Shown piece by piece: positions 17,615-26,153 of a DNA stretch of 64,000 nt. The stretch's first letter is position 1, and each line of letters opens with the position of its first letter. Origin of the DNA: Chania multitudinisentens RB-25 (GTDB lineage: Bacteria > Pseudomonadota > Gammaproteobacteria > Enterobacterales > Enterobacteriaceae); assembly GCF_000520015.2 (NCBI RefSeq), contig NZ_CP007044.2, forward strand, positions 2,418,001 to 2,482,000, given 5' to 3'. A program made the position numbers and the translations under genes. The notes beneath the pieces are model-generated. The model did not search any database. It was not told where the DNA came from and saw only the letters and a program-made list of their open reading frames with translations.

Positions 17615-17778
17615 ATAATGGTGCTTATACCTATTGATAAATAACATTGTTATTTGTATGGAGTTGCTCATTGATTGATTCTGTTCCACCAAACATGAAA
17701 AAACCGCACCATCATCATGAGTAAAAGTCCGTTAACAATAAAGGGATATTACGTGCCTCAAAGCCTTGCGCTGCCTAA

Positions 17779-17794
17779 AGCCAATCGTTTGCGT
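17779..17794 (+). promoter_or_regulatory. Putative PurR operator and promoter of glyA
   Basis: AGCCAATCGTTTGCGT resembles the PurR operator reported for E. coli glyA (AGGTAATCGTTTGCGT), and its right half overlaps a possible -35 (TTGCGT). It lies about 120 bp before the glyA start. The rest of the 389-bp hmp-glyA gap is AT-rich and showed no gene; MetR sites, known in E. coli, were not recognised. Confidence 0.6.
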
Positions 17795-17913
17795 AAAAAC
17801 CTTTTTCAAAGCCTATCTTCGGTGGGGGGAAACAGTTTACACTGTGGCACAGAACCCATATGGGTAGTTATTTGGTGATTTTTAGTGAGCTGATTTAAGC
17901 CAGGAGATGCCGG

Positions 17914-19167
17914 ATGTTAAAGCGTGAAATGAACATTGCCGATTATGATGCTGAACTGTGGGCAGCAATGGAGCAAGAAGTGGTGCGTCAGGAAGAGCAC
18001 ATTGAGCTGATTGCATCTGAGAACTACACCAGCCCGCGCGTTATGCAGGCTCAGGGTTCACAATTGACCAACAAATACGCAGAAGGCTATCCGGGCAAGC
18101 GTTATTACGGCGGTTGTGAATATGTGGACATCGTTGAACAACTGGCTATTGATCGTGCCAAAGCGTTGTTTGGTGCCGATTATGCCAACGTTCAGCCACA
18201 TTCTGGCTCTCAGGCTAACTTTGCTGTTTACACCGCATTGTTGCAACCGGGCGATACCATTCTGGGGATGAATCTGGCACATGGCGGCCACTTGACCCAC
18301 GGTTCACCAGTGAATCTGTCTGGCAAATTGTACAACGTGGTGCCTTACGGTATCGACGAAAAAGGTCAGATTGACTATGACGATCTGGCAAAGCAGGCGC
18401 AGGCTCACAAACCGAAAATGATCATCGGCGGCTTCTCTGCTTTCTCCGGCATTGTTGACTGGGCAAAAATGCGTGAAATTGCCGACGGCATCGGTGCCTA
18501 TTTGTTTGTGGATATGGCACACGTGGCGGGTCTGATTGCCGCTGGTGTGTACCCGAACCCGGTTCCTCATGCACATGTTGTGACCACCACCACCCATAAA
18601 ACCCTGGCGGGCCCGCGTGGCGGCCTGATCCTGGCAAAAGGCGGTGATGAGGATCTATACAAGAAACTGAACTCTGCCGTGTTCCCTGGTGGGCAGGGCG
18701 GCCCGCTGATGCACGTGATCGCCGGTAAAGCGGTAGCGCTGAAAGAAGCGATGGAGCCTGAGTTCAAGGTTTACCAGCAGCAAGTGGCTATTAATGCCAA
18801 AGCGATGGTAGAGGTGTTCTTGGCGCGTGGCTACAAAGTAGTTTCCGGCGGCACACATAACCACCTATTCTTGCTGGATCTGGTAGATAAAAACCTGACC
18901 GGTAAAGAAGCGGATGCGGCGCTGGGCCGTGCCAACATCACCGTCAACAAAAACAGTGTGCCGAACGATCCGAAAAGCCCGTTTGTGACTTCCGGTATTC
19001 GTATTGGTACGCCAGCGGTAACCCGCCGCGGCTTCAAAGAGGCAGAAGTGGGTGAACTGGCTGGCTGGATTTGTGATGTGTTAGATAACATCAACGACGA
19101 AGCTACTATCGAGCGCACCAAGAAGAAAGTGCTGGATATCTGTGCGCGGTTGCCAGTTTACGCGTAA
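17914..19167 (+). CDS. glyA: Serine hydroxymethyltransferase
   Basis: GlyA interconverts serine and glycine while loading one-carbon units on tetrahydrofolate, and is a PLP enzyme of the cytosol. The 417-residue length equals E. coli GlyA. The PLP-binding Lys lies in the hallmark segment TTTTHKTLAGPRGG, and the substrate-binding regions ENYTSPRV and HSGSQAN are intact. A CAGGAGA Shine-Dalgarno precedes the ATG. It is divergent from hmp and ends in a clear terminator, so it is probably monocistronic. Regulation by PurR is suggested by the upstream operator-like sequence. Confidence 0.97.
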   Translation: MLKREMNIADYDAELWAAMEQEVVRQEEHIELIASENYTSPRVMQAQGSQLTNKYAEGYPGKRYYGGCEYVDIVEQLAIDRAKALFGADYANVQPHSGSQANFAVYTALLQPGDTILGMNLAHGGHLTHGSPVNLSGKLYNVVPYGIDEKGQIDYDDLAKQAQAHKPKMIIGGFSAFSGIVDWAKMREIADGIGAYLFVDMAHVAGLIAAGVYPNPVPHAHVVTTTTHKTLAGPRGGLILAKGGDEDLYKKLNSAVFPGGQGGPLMHVIAGKAVALKEAMEPEFKVYQQQVAINAKAMVEVFLARGYKVVSGGTHNHLFLLDLVDKNLTGKEADAALGRANITVNKNSVPNDPKSPFVTSGIRIGTPAVTRRGFKEAEVGELAGWICDVLDNINDEATIERTKKKVLDICARLPVYA

Positions 19168-19205
19168 TTACGCTGAACGGCTCCGGCCTACATACGGTTA
19201 AAGAT

Positions 19206-19229
19206 AAACCCGTTACGGCGGGTTTTTTT
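19206..19229 (+). terminator. Rho-independent terminator of glyA
   Basis: AAACCCG and CGGGTTT form a 7-bp stem followed directly by a T-run, 38 bp after the glyA stop. Confidence 0.85.
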
Positions 19230-19343
19230 ACGCCCATGATAAACAAATCGTGAACTGCTTTGCACTCTAACTCTTTGAGGATGAATGCACATTGCTACAG
19301 CGTGTGAGCTCTGTCAAAGTATTGTCCTCATTCTGGAGGGTAC

Positions 19344-20492
19344 ATGGTTTTGCAATCAACGCGCTGGCTGGCTCTGAGTTATTTCACCTACTTTTTCTCT
19401 TTTGGTATCTTCCTTCCATTTTGGAGTGTTTGGCTGAAAGGTGAGGGTATACCCCCGGAAACCATCGGTATTTTACTGGGGGCTGGGCTGGCGGCCCGTT
19501 TTGTTGGCAGTTTGCTGATTGTTCCCCGCGTTAAAGATCCTGCGCATTTAGTCACTGCGCTGCGTCTGTTGGCTCTGTTAGCGCTGGCATTTGCCATTGG
19601 TTTTGCTTTTGGTAACGGTTGGGCCTGGTTGCTACTGGTGATTGTTGGTTTCAACCTGTTCTTCTCACCGTTGGTTCCGTTGACCGATGCATTGGCCGCC
19701 ACCTGGCAGCGGCAGATCACTTTGGACTATGGCCGGGTGCGGTTGTGGGGATCGCTGGCGTTTGTGATGGGGTCGGCGCTGACCGGCAAGTTGGTTTCTG
19801 CCTGGGGACATGAGGCTATTTTATACAGCCTGTTGCTCGGTATATTGGCGATGTTGCTGGGGATGTTGCTGAAACCGAGCGTGATGCCACAGGGGGAAAC
19901 GCTTACTCAAAGCAAGGCTGCCCGTTCTTGGCGTGAATTGCTCAGTGAAGGACCGGTATGGCGTTTCTTGCTGTGTGTCACCTTATTACAAGGAGCACAT
20001 GCCGGTTACTACAGTTTTGCATCTATCTATTGGCAAGATGCAGGATATTCTGCCGAGACCATCGGGTATTTGTGGTCACTGGGCGTAGTTGCTGAGGTGA
20101 TTATCTTTGCCAGCAGCAATTTTCTATTCCGGCGCTGGAATGCGCGTAATCTGTTACTGCTTTCGGCGGTGTGCGGTTTACTGCGGTGGGGTCTGATGGC
20201 ATCTACCACTGAACTGGGTGGGTTAATCTTGATGCAGGTATTGCACTGTGGCTCTTTCACTGTCTGCCATCTGGCGGCGATGCGTTTTATTGCTGCACGT
20301 CAGGGGCCGGAAGTGATCCGCCTGCAAGCCGTTTATTCTGCTTTGGCGATGGGGGGCGGTATCGCGGTGATGACTGTGCTGGCCGGTTTCCTGTTTGAGC
20401 ACTGGCAGGGTGGGGTATTCTGGGTGATGGCTGCGATGGTATTGCCGGTATTATTCATTCGCCCACCCGCGGCGGCAGTCAGCAGCCGTTAG
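19344..20492 (+). CDS. hcaT: HcaT-like MFS permease (3-phenylpropionate transporter family)
   Basis: The 382-residue protein is almost entirely hydrophobic, with about 12 membrane segments in two halves. The N-terminus (TRWLALSYFTYFFSFGIFLP) and the segment VPLTDALAATW are typical of the HcaT/YfhS branch of the major facilitator family. In E. coli hcaT lies next to csiE, as here, but no hca dioxygenase genes follow, so the substrate is uncertain; it may not be phenylpropionate. A Shine-Dalgarno (CTGGAGGG) precedes the ATG. Its stop overlaps the convergent csiE stop by 4 bp. Confidence 0.85.
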   Translation: MVLQSTRWLALSYFTYFFSFGIFLPFWSVWLKGEGIPPETIGILLGAGLAARFVGSLLIVPRVKDPAHLVTALRLLALLALAFAIGFAFGNGWAWLLLVIVGFNLFFSPLVPLTDALAATWQRQITLDYGRVRLWGSLAFVMGSALTGKLVSAWGHEAILYSLLLGILAMLLGMLLKPSVMPQGETLTQSKAARSWRELLSEGPVWRFLLCVTLLQGAHAGYYSFASIYWQDAGYSAETIGYLWSLGVVAEVIIFASSNFLFRRWNARNLLLLSAVCGLLRWGLMASTTELGGLILMQVLHCGSFTVCHLAAMRFIAARQGPEVIRLQAVYSALAMGGGIAVMTVLAGFLFEHWQGGVFWVMAAMVLPVLFIRPPAAAVSSR

Positions 20493-21754
20493 TGGCTTTC
20501 CAGCAACGCACGGAGCGCCTTGCGTTGCTGATTTTTCAGCGGCAACTTGGTATAAATCAGCGGTGGTTGCTGTTGCTGGTGCTCCGTAACATAGGGACTG
20601 ATCACCAGAGCAATACCCGGTGGCGCGCCAGTGCGCAGATAATCCGCCAGCGGCAGGTATTTAATGTTGAGCGGCAGTAGGGTTAATTCGCGGATCTGGT
20701 ATTCCACTGCGTCTTCCAGATGTGGGTTACCTTGTGTGAGCAATAACAGCTGTTTTTCCTGCAACGCATTCCCCTGCATCAACCAGGCACCAAAGCTGAT
20801 GGCGACCAATCCTGCTTCTTCGCGGGAGAACTGAATGCCATATTCCTGTTCAAACGGGATTAATACCTGCTGTGTCATACGCATCAGCCGTGGATATTTA
20901 CGTACTACCTCTTCCAGCAACAGATTATCAATACCAATGGAAAAATAGCTGCGTTCAACGGCCGGAGCCAGATGAGCGAACAGTTGGCTGATGAGTTCTT
21001 CCTTGCTGCTGAAATTCATGCCAGAAAGCTGTTGAAATTGCTCCACCATCTGTTCAATGGCAGCCATCAGGCGCCGATCTTCCGCCGAATCGCTGCTTTG
21101 GTAGCTGTGATTTTTCAACATGATCAGCATCAGTACCAGAAAATCACATTCATTAGCATCGGTAGGTTGGCTGAACAGTTGGTTCAGCGTGTGATGTAGC
21201 ACCGTTGCTGCTGGCTGCTCCGGTTTGCTTTGCAGCCACTGATGCTGTGCCCGATCAAAAACGGGGTGATGCTGACGTTGGCTCTCCCAAACGCAATAGC
21301 ACAGATAGTACAGAAGTAGTTGCCGATCGCGTTGTTCAAAATAGCGGTTAAGCCATTGTTCGCATTCGTTGATACATAATTCTAACGTGGCGATCTGTGC
21401 ATGGTGAAGAGAGATGGGTTGTTGAAATTGCGGGCCAAAATGCTGTTCAACAAATTCTGGGCAACAACGCAAAGCCCGCCGCAGCCAGTGGAGCAGGCAA
21501 AGGCGTTGGTTGAGCGTGTTTCCCCGTATTTGGTAACCATCATCAGGGTTACCGCTGATTTCCAGATGGTGGAAACGCTGGATCTCACTGGCAACCTCAG
21601 CTATATCTTGCCGGGTAGTAGGCAGGTCGACGCCATTGATTTGGCTGATAGTCTCCAGTTGTACTGTGGGCACCGGCGTGTATAGCATCAGTAACAAATG
21701 ACAACGCCGTTGTTGACCGGAGAGCTCAGGCACAGAAAATGTGTCTAGGCTCAT
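20489..21754 (-). CDS. csiE: Stationary-phase inducible protein CsiE (PRD-containing)
   Basis: The 421-residue protein has an N-terminal winged-helix-like part (from about residue 12, QQRRCHLLLMLYTPVPTVQLE) and one or two PTS regulation domain-like helical regions (conserved H/E segments such as YLCYCVWESQRQHH and GIQFSREEAGLVAISFGAWL). E. coli CsiE (426 residues) is induced on carbon starvation and stationary phase; its molecular job is not settled. The start at 21754 was chosen because AGAAGGTGAT stands just upstream and the length then fits the family; an upstream in-frame start at 21862 would add 36 residues. It reads convergently into hcaT. Confidence 0.85.
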   Translation of the reverse strand: MSLDTFSVPELSGQQRRCHLLLMLYTPVPTVQLETISQINGVDLPTTRQDIAEVASEIQRFHHLEISGNPDDGYQIRGNTLNQRLCLLHWLRRALRCCPEFVEQHFGPQFQQPISLHHAQIATLELCINECEQWLNRYFEQRDRQLLLYYLCYCVWESQRQHHPVFDRAQHQWLQSKPEQPAATVLHHTLNQLFSQPTDANECDFLVLMLIMLKNHSYQSSDSAEDRRLMAAIEQMVEQFQQLSGMNFSSKEELISQLFAHLAPAVERSYFSIGIDNLLLEEVVRKYPRLMRMTQQVLIPFEQEYGIQFSREEAGLVAISFGAWLMQGNALQEKQLLLLTQGNPHLEDAVEYQIRELTLLPLNIKYLPLADYLRTGAPPGIALVISPYVTEHQQQQPPLIYTKLPLKNQQRKALRALLESH

Positions 21755-21933
21755 ATCACCTTCTGGAAAGTTAAGTTGAAATTCTGTTGTAAGCATAGCA
21801 AAAGGCGTTATGGCGGCGCGGATGTTGCCTTGGGTTTTATTTCGGCTTACCACTTTCGTCACAATTCCTCCGTGCTTTGTTGCCCGTTGAAGAGTGGTTT
21901 ATGTTATTTTATAACAATAATGAGTATGGTGTG

Positions 21934-22569
21934 ATGATGAAGATACGTGGCTTATTGGCTGGTTTCTTAAGTCTGTTCAGTGTGGGTGTGGCCGCTCACC
22001 CGCACAGTTTTATTGATATGAACACCACCTTTGTGGTGAAAAACCAGAAACTGGTTGGTTTGAAAATGATTTGGGTTATGGATGAAATCACCTCGGCAGA
22101 CCTGCTGTATGACGCAGAAAATGCCCAAAACGATACAGAGGTTTGGAAGAAGTTGGCAGCGGAAGTGATGGCTAACGTGCTGGGGCAGCATTATTTCACC
22201 GATATTTATCGTGACGGTAAACCGATAAAATATTTGAACCTGCCAACGGAATATCATCTTTCCCGCCAGGGCCATCAGGCTGTGCTGGAGTTTGTGTTGC
22301 CGCTGGCCGAACCGCAGGCGCTGGCCGGTAAACCGTTTGAGATTAGCACTTATGATCCCACTTATTTTGTTGATATGACGTATCAGGACAAAACAGCGCT
22401 GCATCTGCCAGCAGAAATAGCCAAACACTGTCAATTTAGCCTGGTCACGCCGCAACCGGATGTCTCATTGCAGGCTTATGCTTTGTCTCTCGACAAAAAT
22501 GATTCCCCGGGCGAAGACATGGCACTAGGGCAACAGTTTGCACAGCGAGTCACGTTGCAATGTCAGTGA
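21934..22569 (+). CDS. DUF1007 periplasmic protein, ZevA-like
   Basis: The protein has a Sec signal peptide (MMKIRGLLAGF...GVAAHPH) and then the DUF1007 body, which begins HPHSFIDMNTTFVV, a His-rich start typical of the family. In Haemophilus the linked DUF1007 gene zevA and permease gene zevB were reported to act in zinc uptake. The pair here has the same arrangement: the stop overlaps the permease start by 10 bp. The start at 21934 gives about 211 residues with the signal peptide at the N-terminus; earlier in-frame starts (21877, 21901) would place polar residues ahead of it. The metal handled here is not shown by the sequence. Confidence 0.8.
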   Translation: MMKIRGLLAGFLSLFSVGVAAHPHSFIDMNTTFVVKNQKLVGLKMIWVMDEITSADLLYDAENAQNDTEVWKKLAAEVMANVLGQHYFTDIYRDGKPIKYLNLPTEYHLSRQGHQAVLEFVLPLAEPQALAGKPFEISTYDPTYFVDMTYQDKTALHLPAEIAKHCQFSLVTPQPDVSLQAYALSLDKNDSPGEDMALGQQFAQRVTLQCQ

Positions 22570-23582
22570 ATGTGAATCAACCAGTAGGGAATAAACGTTA
22601 TTGGATATTCAACCTGTGGCCGCTGTTATTGTTATTGAGCGTACTGGTGGGGGGGATACTGCTGGTATGGCACTATTGGCCACAATTGTTGATGCAAACG
22701 GTGATCTGGCAGAAAGGGTTGCACCAACAAATGGCGGCCTTGTTACAGCAGGTTAAAGCCGCGCCGCAGCAGGCAGGGCTGGCATTAACACTGTTCAGCC
22801 TGAGCTATGGGGTGCTGCATGCGCTTGGGCCAGGCCATGGCAAAGTGGTGATTGCCACCTATCTGGCTACCCATCCTACGCGATTGAAAAGCAGTTTGAA
22901 GCTAACGTTTGCCGCCTCGCTGCTGCAAGGCGTGGTGGCGATCGCTTTGGTGATGCTCGTGTTGGTGGTGTTACAACTATCTTCCAGGCAGTTGCATCAG
23001 AGCAGTTTCTGGTTGGAAAAGGGCAGCTTTATTCTGGTGATCTTGCTTGGTGTGCTGTTGAGCTGGCGAGCGCTAAAACGTTTATATCAGGCAGTAAAAA
23101 CCATACGGCCAGGGCCAACGTGGCGTATCAACCGTTTGCAGCCATTGCCTGAGGATCATGTTCACAGTGCCCACTGTGGTTGCGGGCATCGGCATTTGCC
23201 CAGCGATGCGGAATTGCAAGCCGGTAGTGACTGGCGTACTCAGGTTGCTATCGTGCTGGCAATGGGGATGCGGCCATGTTCCGGTGCGATTCTGGTTCTG
23301 TTGTTCTCTAAGGTTATTGGCGTTTTTATCTGGGGGGTACTTTCTGCCCTGGCGATGGCGCTCGGCACTTCGTTGACTATTTCTGCCCTGGCGCTGTTTG
23401 TGCATTGCAGCCGTAAGCTGGCGGTGCGTATCAGCCGCCAGCGGGCAACTGCTGCCTGGAGCGCAGTGGCCTGGAGCTCGCTGGCGTTGGCCGGAGGCAT
23501 TATTTTACTGTTTGCCGGGGTGTTGCTCTATATCAGTGCGCAGCCAGAATTTGGTGGTGGCATCCGCCCTTTCGCCCGCTAA
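22560..23582 (+). CDS. NiCoT/RcnA-like metal permease, ZevB-like
   Basis: The 340-residue membrane protein starts at a GTG or nearby codon overlapping the previous stop. It has about six to seven membrane segments and the family motifs LHALGPGHGKVV (His and Asp/Gly-rich metal motif) and GMRPCSGAI. A cytoplasmic or periplasmic loop is rich in His and Cys (DHVHSAHCGCGHRHLP, about residues 200-215), a probable metal-binding loop. Families with these motifs move Ni, Co or, for ZevB, Zn. It is translationally coupled to the DUF1007 gene and followed by a strong terminator. Metal specificity is inference. Confidence 0.85.
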   Translation: MSVNVNQPVGNKRYWIFNLWPLLLLLSVLVGGILLVWHYWPQLLMQTVIWQKGLHQQMAALLQQVKAAPQQAGLALTLFSLSYGVLHALGPGHGKVVIATYLATHPTRLKSSLKLTFAASLLQGVVAIALVMLVLVVLQLSSRQLHQSSFWLEKGSFILVILLGVLLSWRALKRLYQAVKTIRPGPTWRINRLQPLPEDHVHSAHCGCGHRHLPSDAELQAGSDWRTQVAIVLAMGMRPCSGAILVLLFSKVIGVFIWGVLSALAMALGTSLTISALALFVHCSRKLAVRISRQRATAAWSAVAWSSLALAGGIILLFAGVLLYISAQPEFGGGIRPFAR

Positions 23583-23590
23583 CGGGCATA

Positions 23591-23618
23591 AAAAAACGCT
23601 GCATTTGCAGCGTTTTTT
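23591..23618. terminator. Bidirectional terminator between the metal permease gene and suhB
   Basis: AAAAAACGCTGCA and TGCAGCGTTTTTT form a 13-bp stem with a 2-nt centre, giving A-tracts and T-tracts on both strands. It lies between two convergent genes and can serve both. Confidence 0.85.
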
Positions 23619-23648
23619 ATGGTGGCTCTGTATGTTGAATCTGCAATA

Positions 23649-24452
23649 TTAGCGCTTCAGCGCTTCACTCAATTCTTCGCGTATAGTAGATAACAACGCT
23701 TTTACTACGCGTGGGTTGCCTGCAACCACGTTGCCTGAATTAAGGTGATTGTGGCCGCCAATAAAGTCAGTTACCAAGCCACCTGATTCACGCACCAGCA
23801 GTTCGCCTGCCGCAAAATCCCAAGGTTTCAGGCCAATCTCAAAGAAACCATCAACCCGGCCAGCAGCCACGTAAGCCAGATCCAAGGCCGCAGAACCGGT
23901 ACGGCGAAAATCTGCACATTGGGTAAACAGTTTACCGACCAGATTAATGTAAGCCGGAGCATGCTGTTTGGCCTTGAACGGGAAACCGGTTGCCAGGATG
24001 GTGCCTTCCAGATCCTTGGCATTGGTGCCACGCAGGCGATAACCATTAAGCTGTGCGCCTTGGCCACGAGTGGCAGTGAACAGTTCGTTACGCATAGGAT
24101 CATAAACGACCGCAACTTCAGTACGGCCTTTGATGCGTACGGCGATGGAAACAGAAAAGTGTGGGAAACGTTTGATGAAGTTGGCGGTGCCATCCAGTGG
24201 ATCGATCACCCATTGCACGTCCTGATCTTCGCCAACTAACTCGCCACATTCCTCACCAATGACGGTGTGTTTTGGGTAAGATTTACGGATGATGTCGATA
24301 ATTTGACGCTCTGCATCGCGATCAACATTAGTGACAAAGTCATTAGCCCCTTTCTGGCTCGCTTCTACAGCGTCTGGGGTTTCGTAATTTTTGGCAATCA
24401 GGTTACCGGCCTTACGCGCAGCGCGCACGGCGATAGTCAGCATCGGATGCAT
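23649..24452 (-). CDS. suhB: Inositol-1-monophosphatase family protein SuhB
   Basis: SuhB hydrolyses inositol phosphates in vitro and takes part in ribosomal RNA antitermination complexes with NusA/NusB. The 267-residue length equals E. coli SuhB when the start is placed at 24452 (MHPMLTIAVRAARKAG). The metal-binding phosphatase motifs are visible: GEECGE, WVIDPLDGTANF and WDFAAGELLVRESGG. It is divergent from trmJ, as in E. coli. An in-frame upstream extension to 24557 has no support. Confidence 0.95.
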   Translation of the reverse strand: MHPMLTIAVRAARKAGNLIAKNYETPDAVEASQKGANDFVTNVDRDAERQIIDIIRKSYPKHTVIGEECGELVGEDQDVQWVIDPLDGTANFIKRFPHFSVSIAVRIKGRTEVAVVYDPMRNELFTATRGQGAQLNGYRLRGTNAKDLEGTILATGFPFKAKQHAPAYINLVGKLFTQCADFRRTGSAALDLAYVAAGRVDGFFEIGLKPWDFAAGELLVRESGGLVTDFIGGHNHLNSGNVVAGNPRVVKALLSTIREELSEALKR

Positions 24453-24682
24453 GGGTATCTTCCACAGGATGTTAAAGAACAGGAAACGGCGCGGAGTATA
24501 GCAGGTGTTCGGCAAAATGCCTAATCCCCATATGGCGGGGTGTTTTTGATGATTCACTCTTTTAAGTGCGGTAAACGGTTGGCTGAGGGGGGGATTTCGT
24601 GGTCACTAACCTGTAACTTGCATGCTATTGAGCGTAAGCCTGTGTTAAGATGCTGCGATTTTCCGTTACGTTCAGAGTTTGT

Positions 24683-25408
24683 ATGTTGCACAATATCCGC
24701 ATTATTCTGGTTGAAACTTCTCATACTGGTAACATGGGTTCCACGGCCCGCGCGATGAAAACCATGGGTTTAACCAATCTTTATCTGGTTAAACCGCTGG
24801 TGAAACCTGATTCACAGGCGATCGCTTTGGCTGCGGGTGCCAGCGACGTTATTGGTAATGCGACAATCGTTGATACCTTTGATGATGCGATAGCGGGTTG
24901 CAGTTTGGTGGTGGGAACCAGTGCGCGTTCACGCACGTTACCCTGGCCGATGCTGGAACCCCGTGAGTGCGGTGTGCGTGCGATCCAGGAAGGGAGTCAA
25001 GGGCCAGTTGCGCTGGTGTTTGGCCGCGAGCGGGTTGGTTTAACCAATGATGAATTGCAAAAATGCCATTATCATGTCGCGATCCCTGCCAATCCAGATT
25101 ACAGCTCACTGAATCTGGCGATGGCGGTGCAGATCCTGGCGTATGAAGTGCGTGTTGCCTATCTGGATCACCAGCAGGAAGGGGTTCTCCCGCAGGAGGA
25201 AGCTCCGTATCCTTTGGTGGATGATCTGGAGCGTTTTTATCAGCATTTGGAACAAACGCTGCTGCGCACGGGGTTTATCCGTGCGGCACACCCTGGGCAG
25301 GTGATGAATCGTTTACGCCGGTTGTTCGCTCGGGCGCGCCCAGAAACACAGGAGCTGAATATCCTGCGTGGGATGCTGACCTCGATTGAAAAACAGGATA
25401 AACATTAA
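24683..25408 (+). CDS. trmJ: tRNA (cytidine/uridine-32-2'-O)-methyltransferase TrmJ
   Basis: TrmJ methylates the 2'-OH of nucleotide 32 in certain tRNAs using S-adenosylmethionine. The 241-residue protein is a SPOUT enzyme: the N-terminal VETSHTGNMGSTARAMK and the knot segment ALVFGRERVGLTNDEL ... PANPDYSSLNLAMAVQ are diagnostic. A C-terminal extension (from about 170) matches the TrmJ type rather than the shorter TrmL. The start at 24683 (MLHNIRIILVET) matches the family; the upstream ATG at 24650 adds 11 unlike residues. It stands upstream of iscR, the usual enterobacterial order. Confidence 0.93.
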   Translation: MLHNIRIILVETSHTGNMGSTARAMKTMGLTNLYLVKPLVKPDSQAIALAAGASDVIGNATIVDTFDDAIAGCSLVVGTSARSRTLPWPMLEPRECGVRAIQEGSQGPVALVFGRERVGLTNDELQKCHYHVAIPANPDYSSLNLAMAVQILAYEVRVAYLDHQQEGVLPQEEAPYPLVDDLERFYQHLEQTLLRTGFIRAAHPGQVMNRLRRLFARARPETQELNILRGMLTSIEKQDKH

Positions 25409-25509
25409 GGCCATTAATTTTGACGGTTGTATAAAAATAACATTATTTATCCGATAATTATAACCTGTGCTTTATAAACGAAGGGTAAAGTAAAGTACGA
25501 AACGTGCGA

Positions 25510-25533
25510 ATAGTTGAGTAAATTACTTGGTTA
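25510..25533. promoter_or_regulatory. Distal IscR type 1-like site upstream of iscR
   Basis: ATAGTTGAGTAAATTACTTG is followed by GTTA, matching the imperfect dyad of [2Fe-2S]-IscR type 1 sites. It repeats, one base apart, the motif at 25535-25558. E. coli iscR also has two such sites. Confidence 0.65.
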
Positions 25534-25534
25534 A

Positions 25535-25558
25535 ATAGTTGACTGAATTACTCGGGAA
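25535..25558. promoter_or_regulatory. Proximal IscR site overlapping the iscR promoter -35
   Basis: ATAGTTGACTGAATTACTCG is followed by GGAA. It contains TTGACT (25539-25544), a good -35, with an extended -10-like TGTCAGACT 17 bp further on. IscR bound here would block RNA polymerase, the known autoregulation of the isc operon. Confidence 0.7.
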
Positions 25559-25603
25559 TGTCAGACTTTCGAGCATGTTTAACTAACAGGTAATCATTTC
25601 ACT

Positions 25604-26098
25604 ATGAGACTGACATCTAAAGGACGTTACGCCGTTACTGCTATGCTCGACGTAGCACTGCACTCCCAGGAAGGGCCGGTACCACTGGCGGATATTTCAG
25701 AACGTCAAGGTATTTCGCTATCTTACCTGGAACAATTATTTTCCCGTTTACGTAAAAATGGCCTGGTAGCCAGCGTACGTGGGCCAGGTGGTGGTTATCT
25801 GTTGGGTAAAGATGTCAGCGAGATTGCCGTAGGTACCGTGATCACCGCTGTCGATGAATCAGTCGATGCCACCCGTTGCCAAGGTAAAGAAGGCTGCCAG
25901 GGTGGGGATCGCTGTTTGACCCACGCACTGTGGCGTGATCTGAGCGAGCGGATCAGTGGGTTCCTGAACAATATTACGCTGGCTGAACTGGTGAACAACC
26001 AGGAAGTGCTGGACGTAGCGGATCGTCAAAATAACGATACGCGCCGCACGGCCAATGGCCGTCTGCAAGAAACGATCAACGTTAATCTGCGGGCATAA
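25604..26098 (+). CDS. iscR: Fe-S cluster regulator IscR
   Basis: IscR is a Rrf2-family repressor/activator that senses Fe-S status through a bound [2Fe-2S] cluster. The 164-residue protein has the winged helix (MRLTSKGRYAVTAMLDVALH ... ISLSYLEQLFSRLR) and the three cluster Cys residues in the segment CQGKEGCQGGDRC, with the ligand His shortly after in LTHALW. It heads the isc operon and its own promoter has two IscR-type sites. No change of any key residue was seen. Confidence 0.97.
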   Translation: MRLTSKGRYAVTAMLDVALHSQEGPVPLADISERQGISLSYLEQLFSRLRKNGLVASVRGPGGGYLLGKDVSEIAVGTVITAVDESVDATRCQGKEGCQGGDRCLTHALWRDLSERISGFLNNITLAELVNNQEVLDVADRQNNDTRRTANGRLQETINVNLRA

Positions 26099-26153
26099 GC
26101 AGCTGGCGACAAGTTTATTCGTTTTTGGAAGTGATGTACGGAGCACTAGAGCA

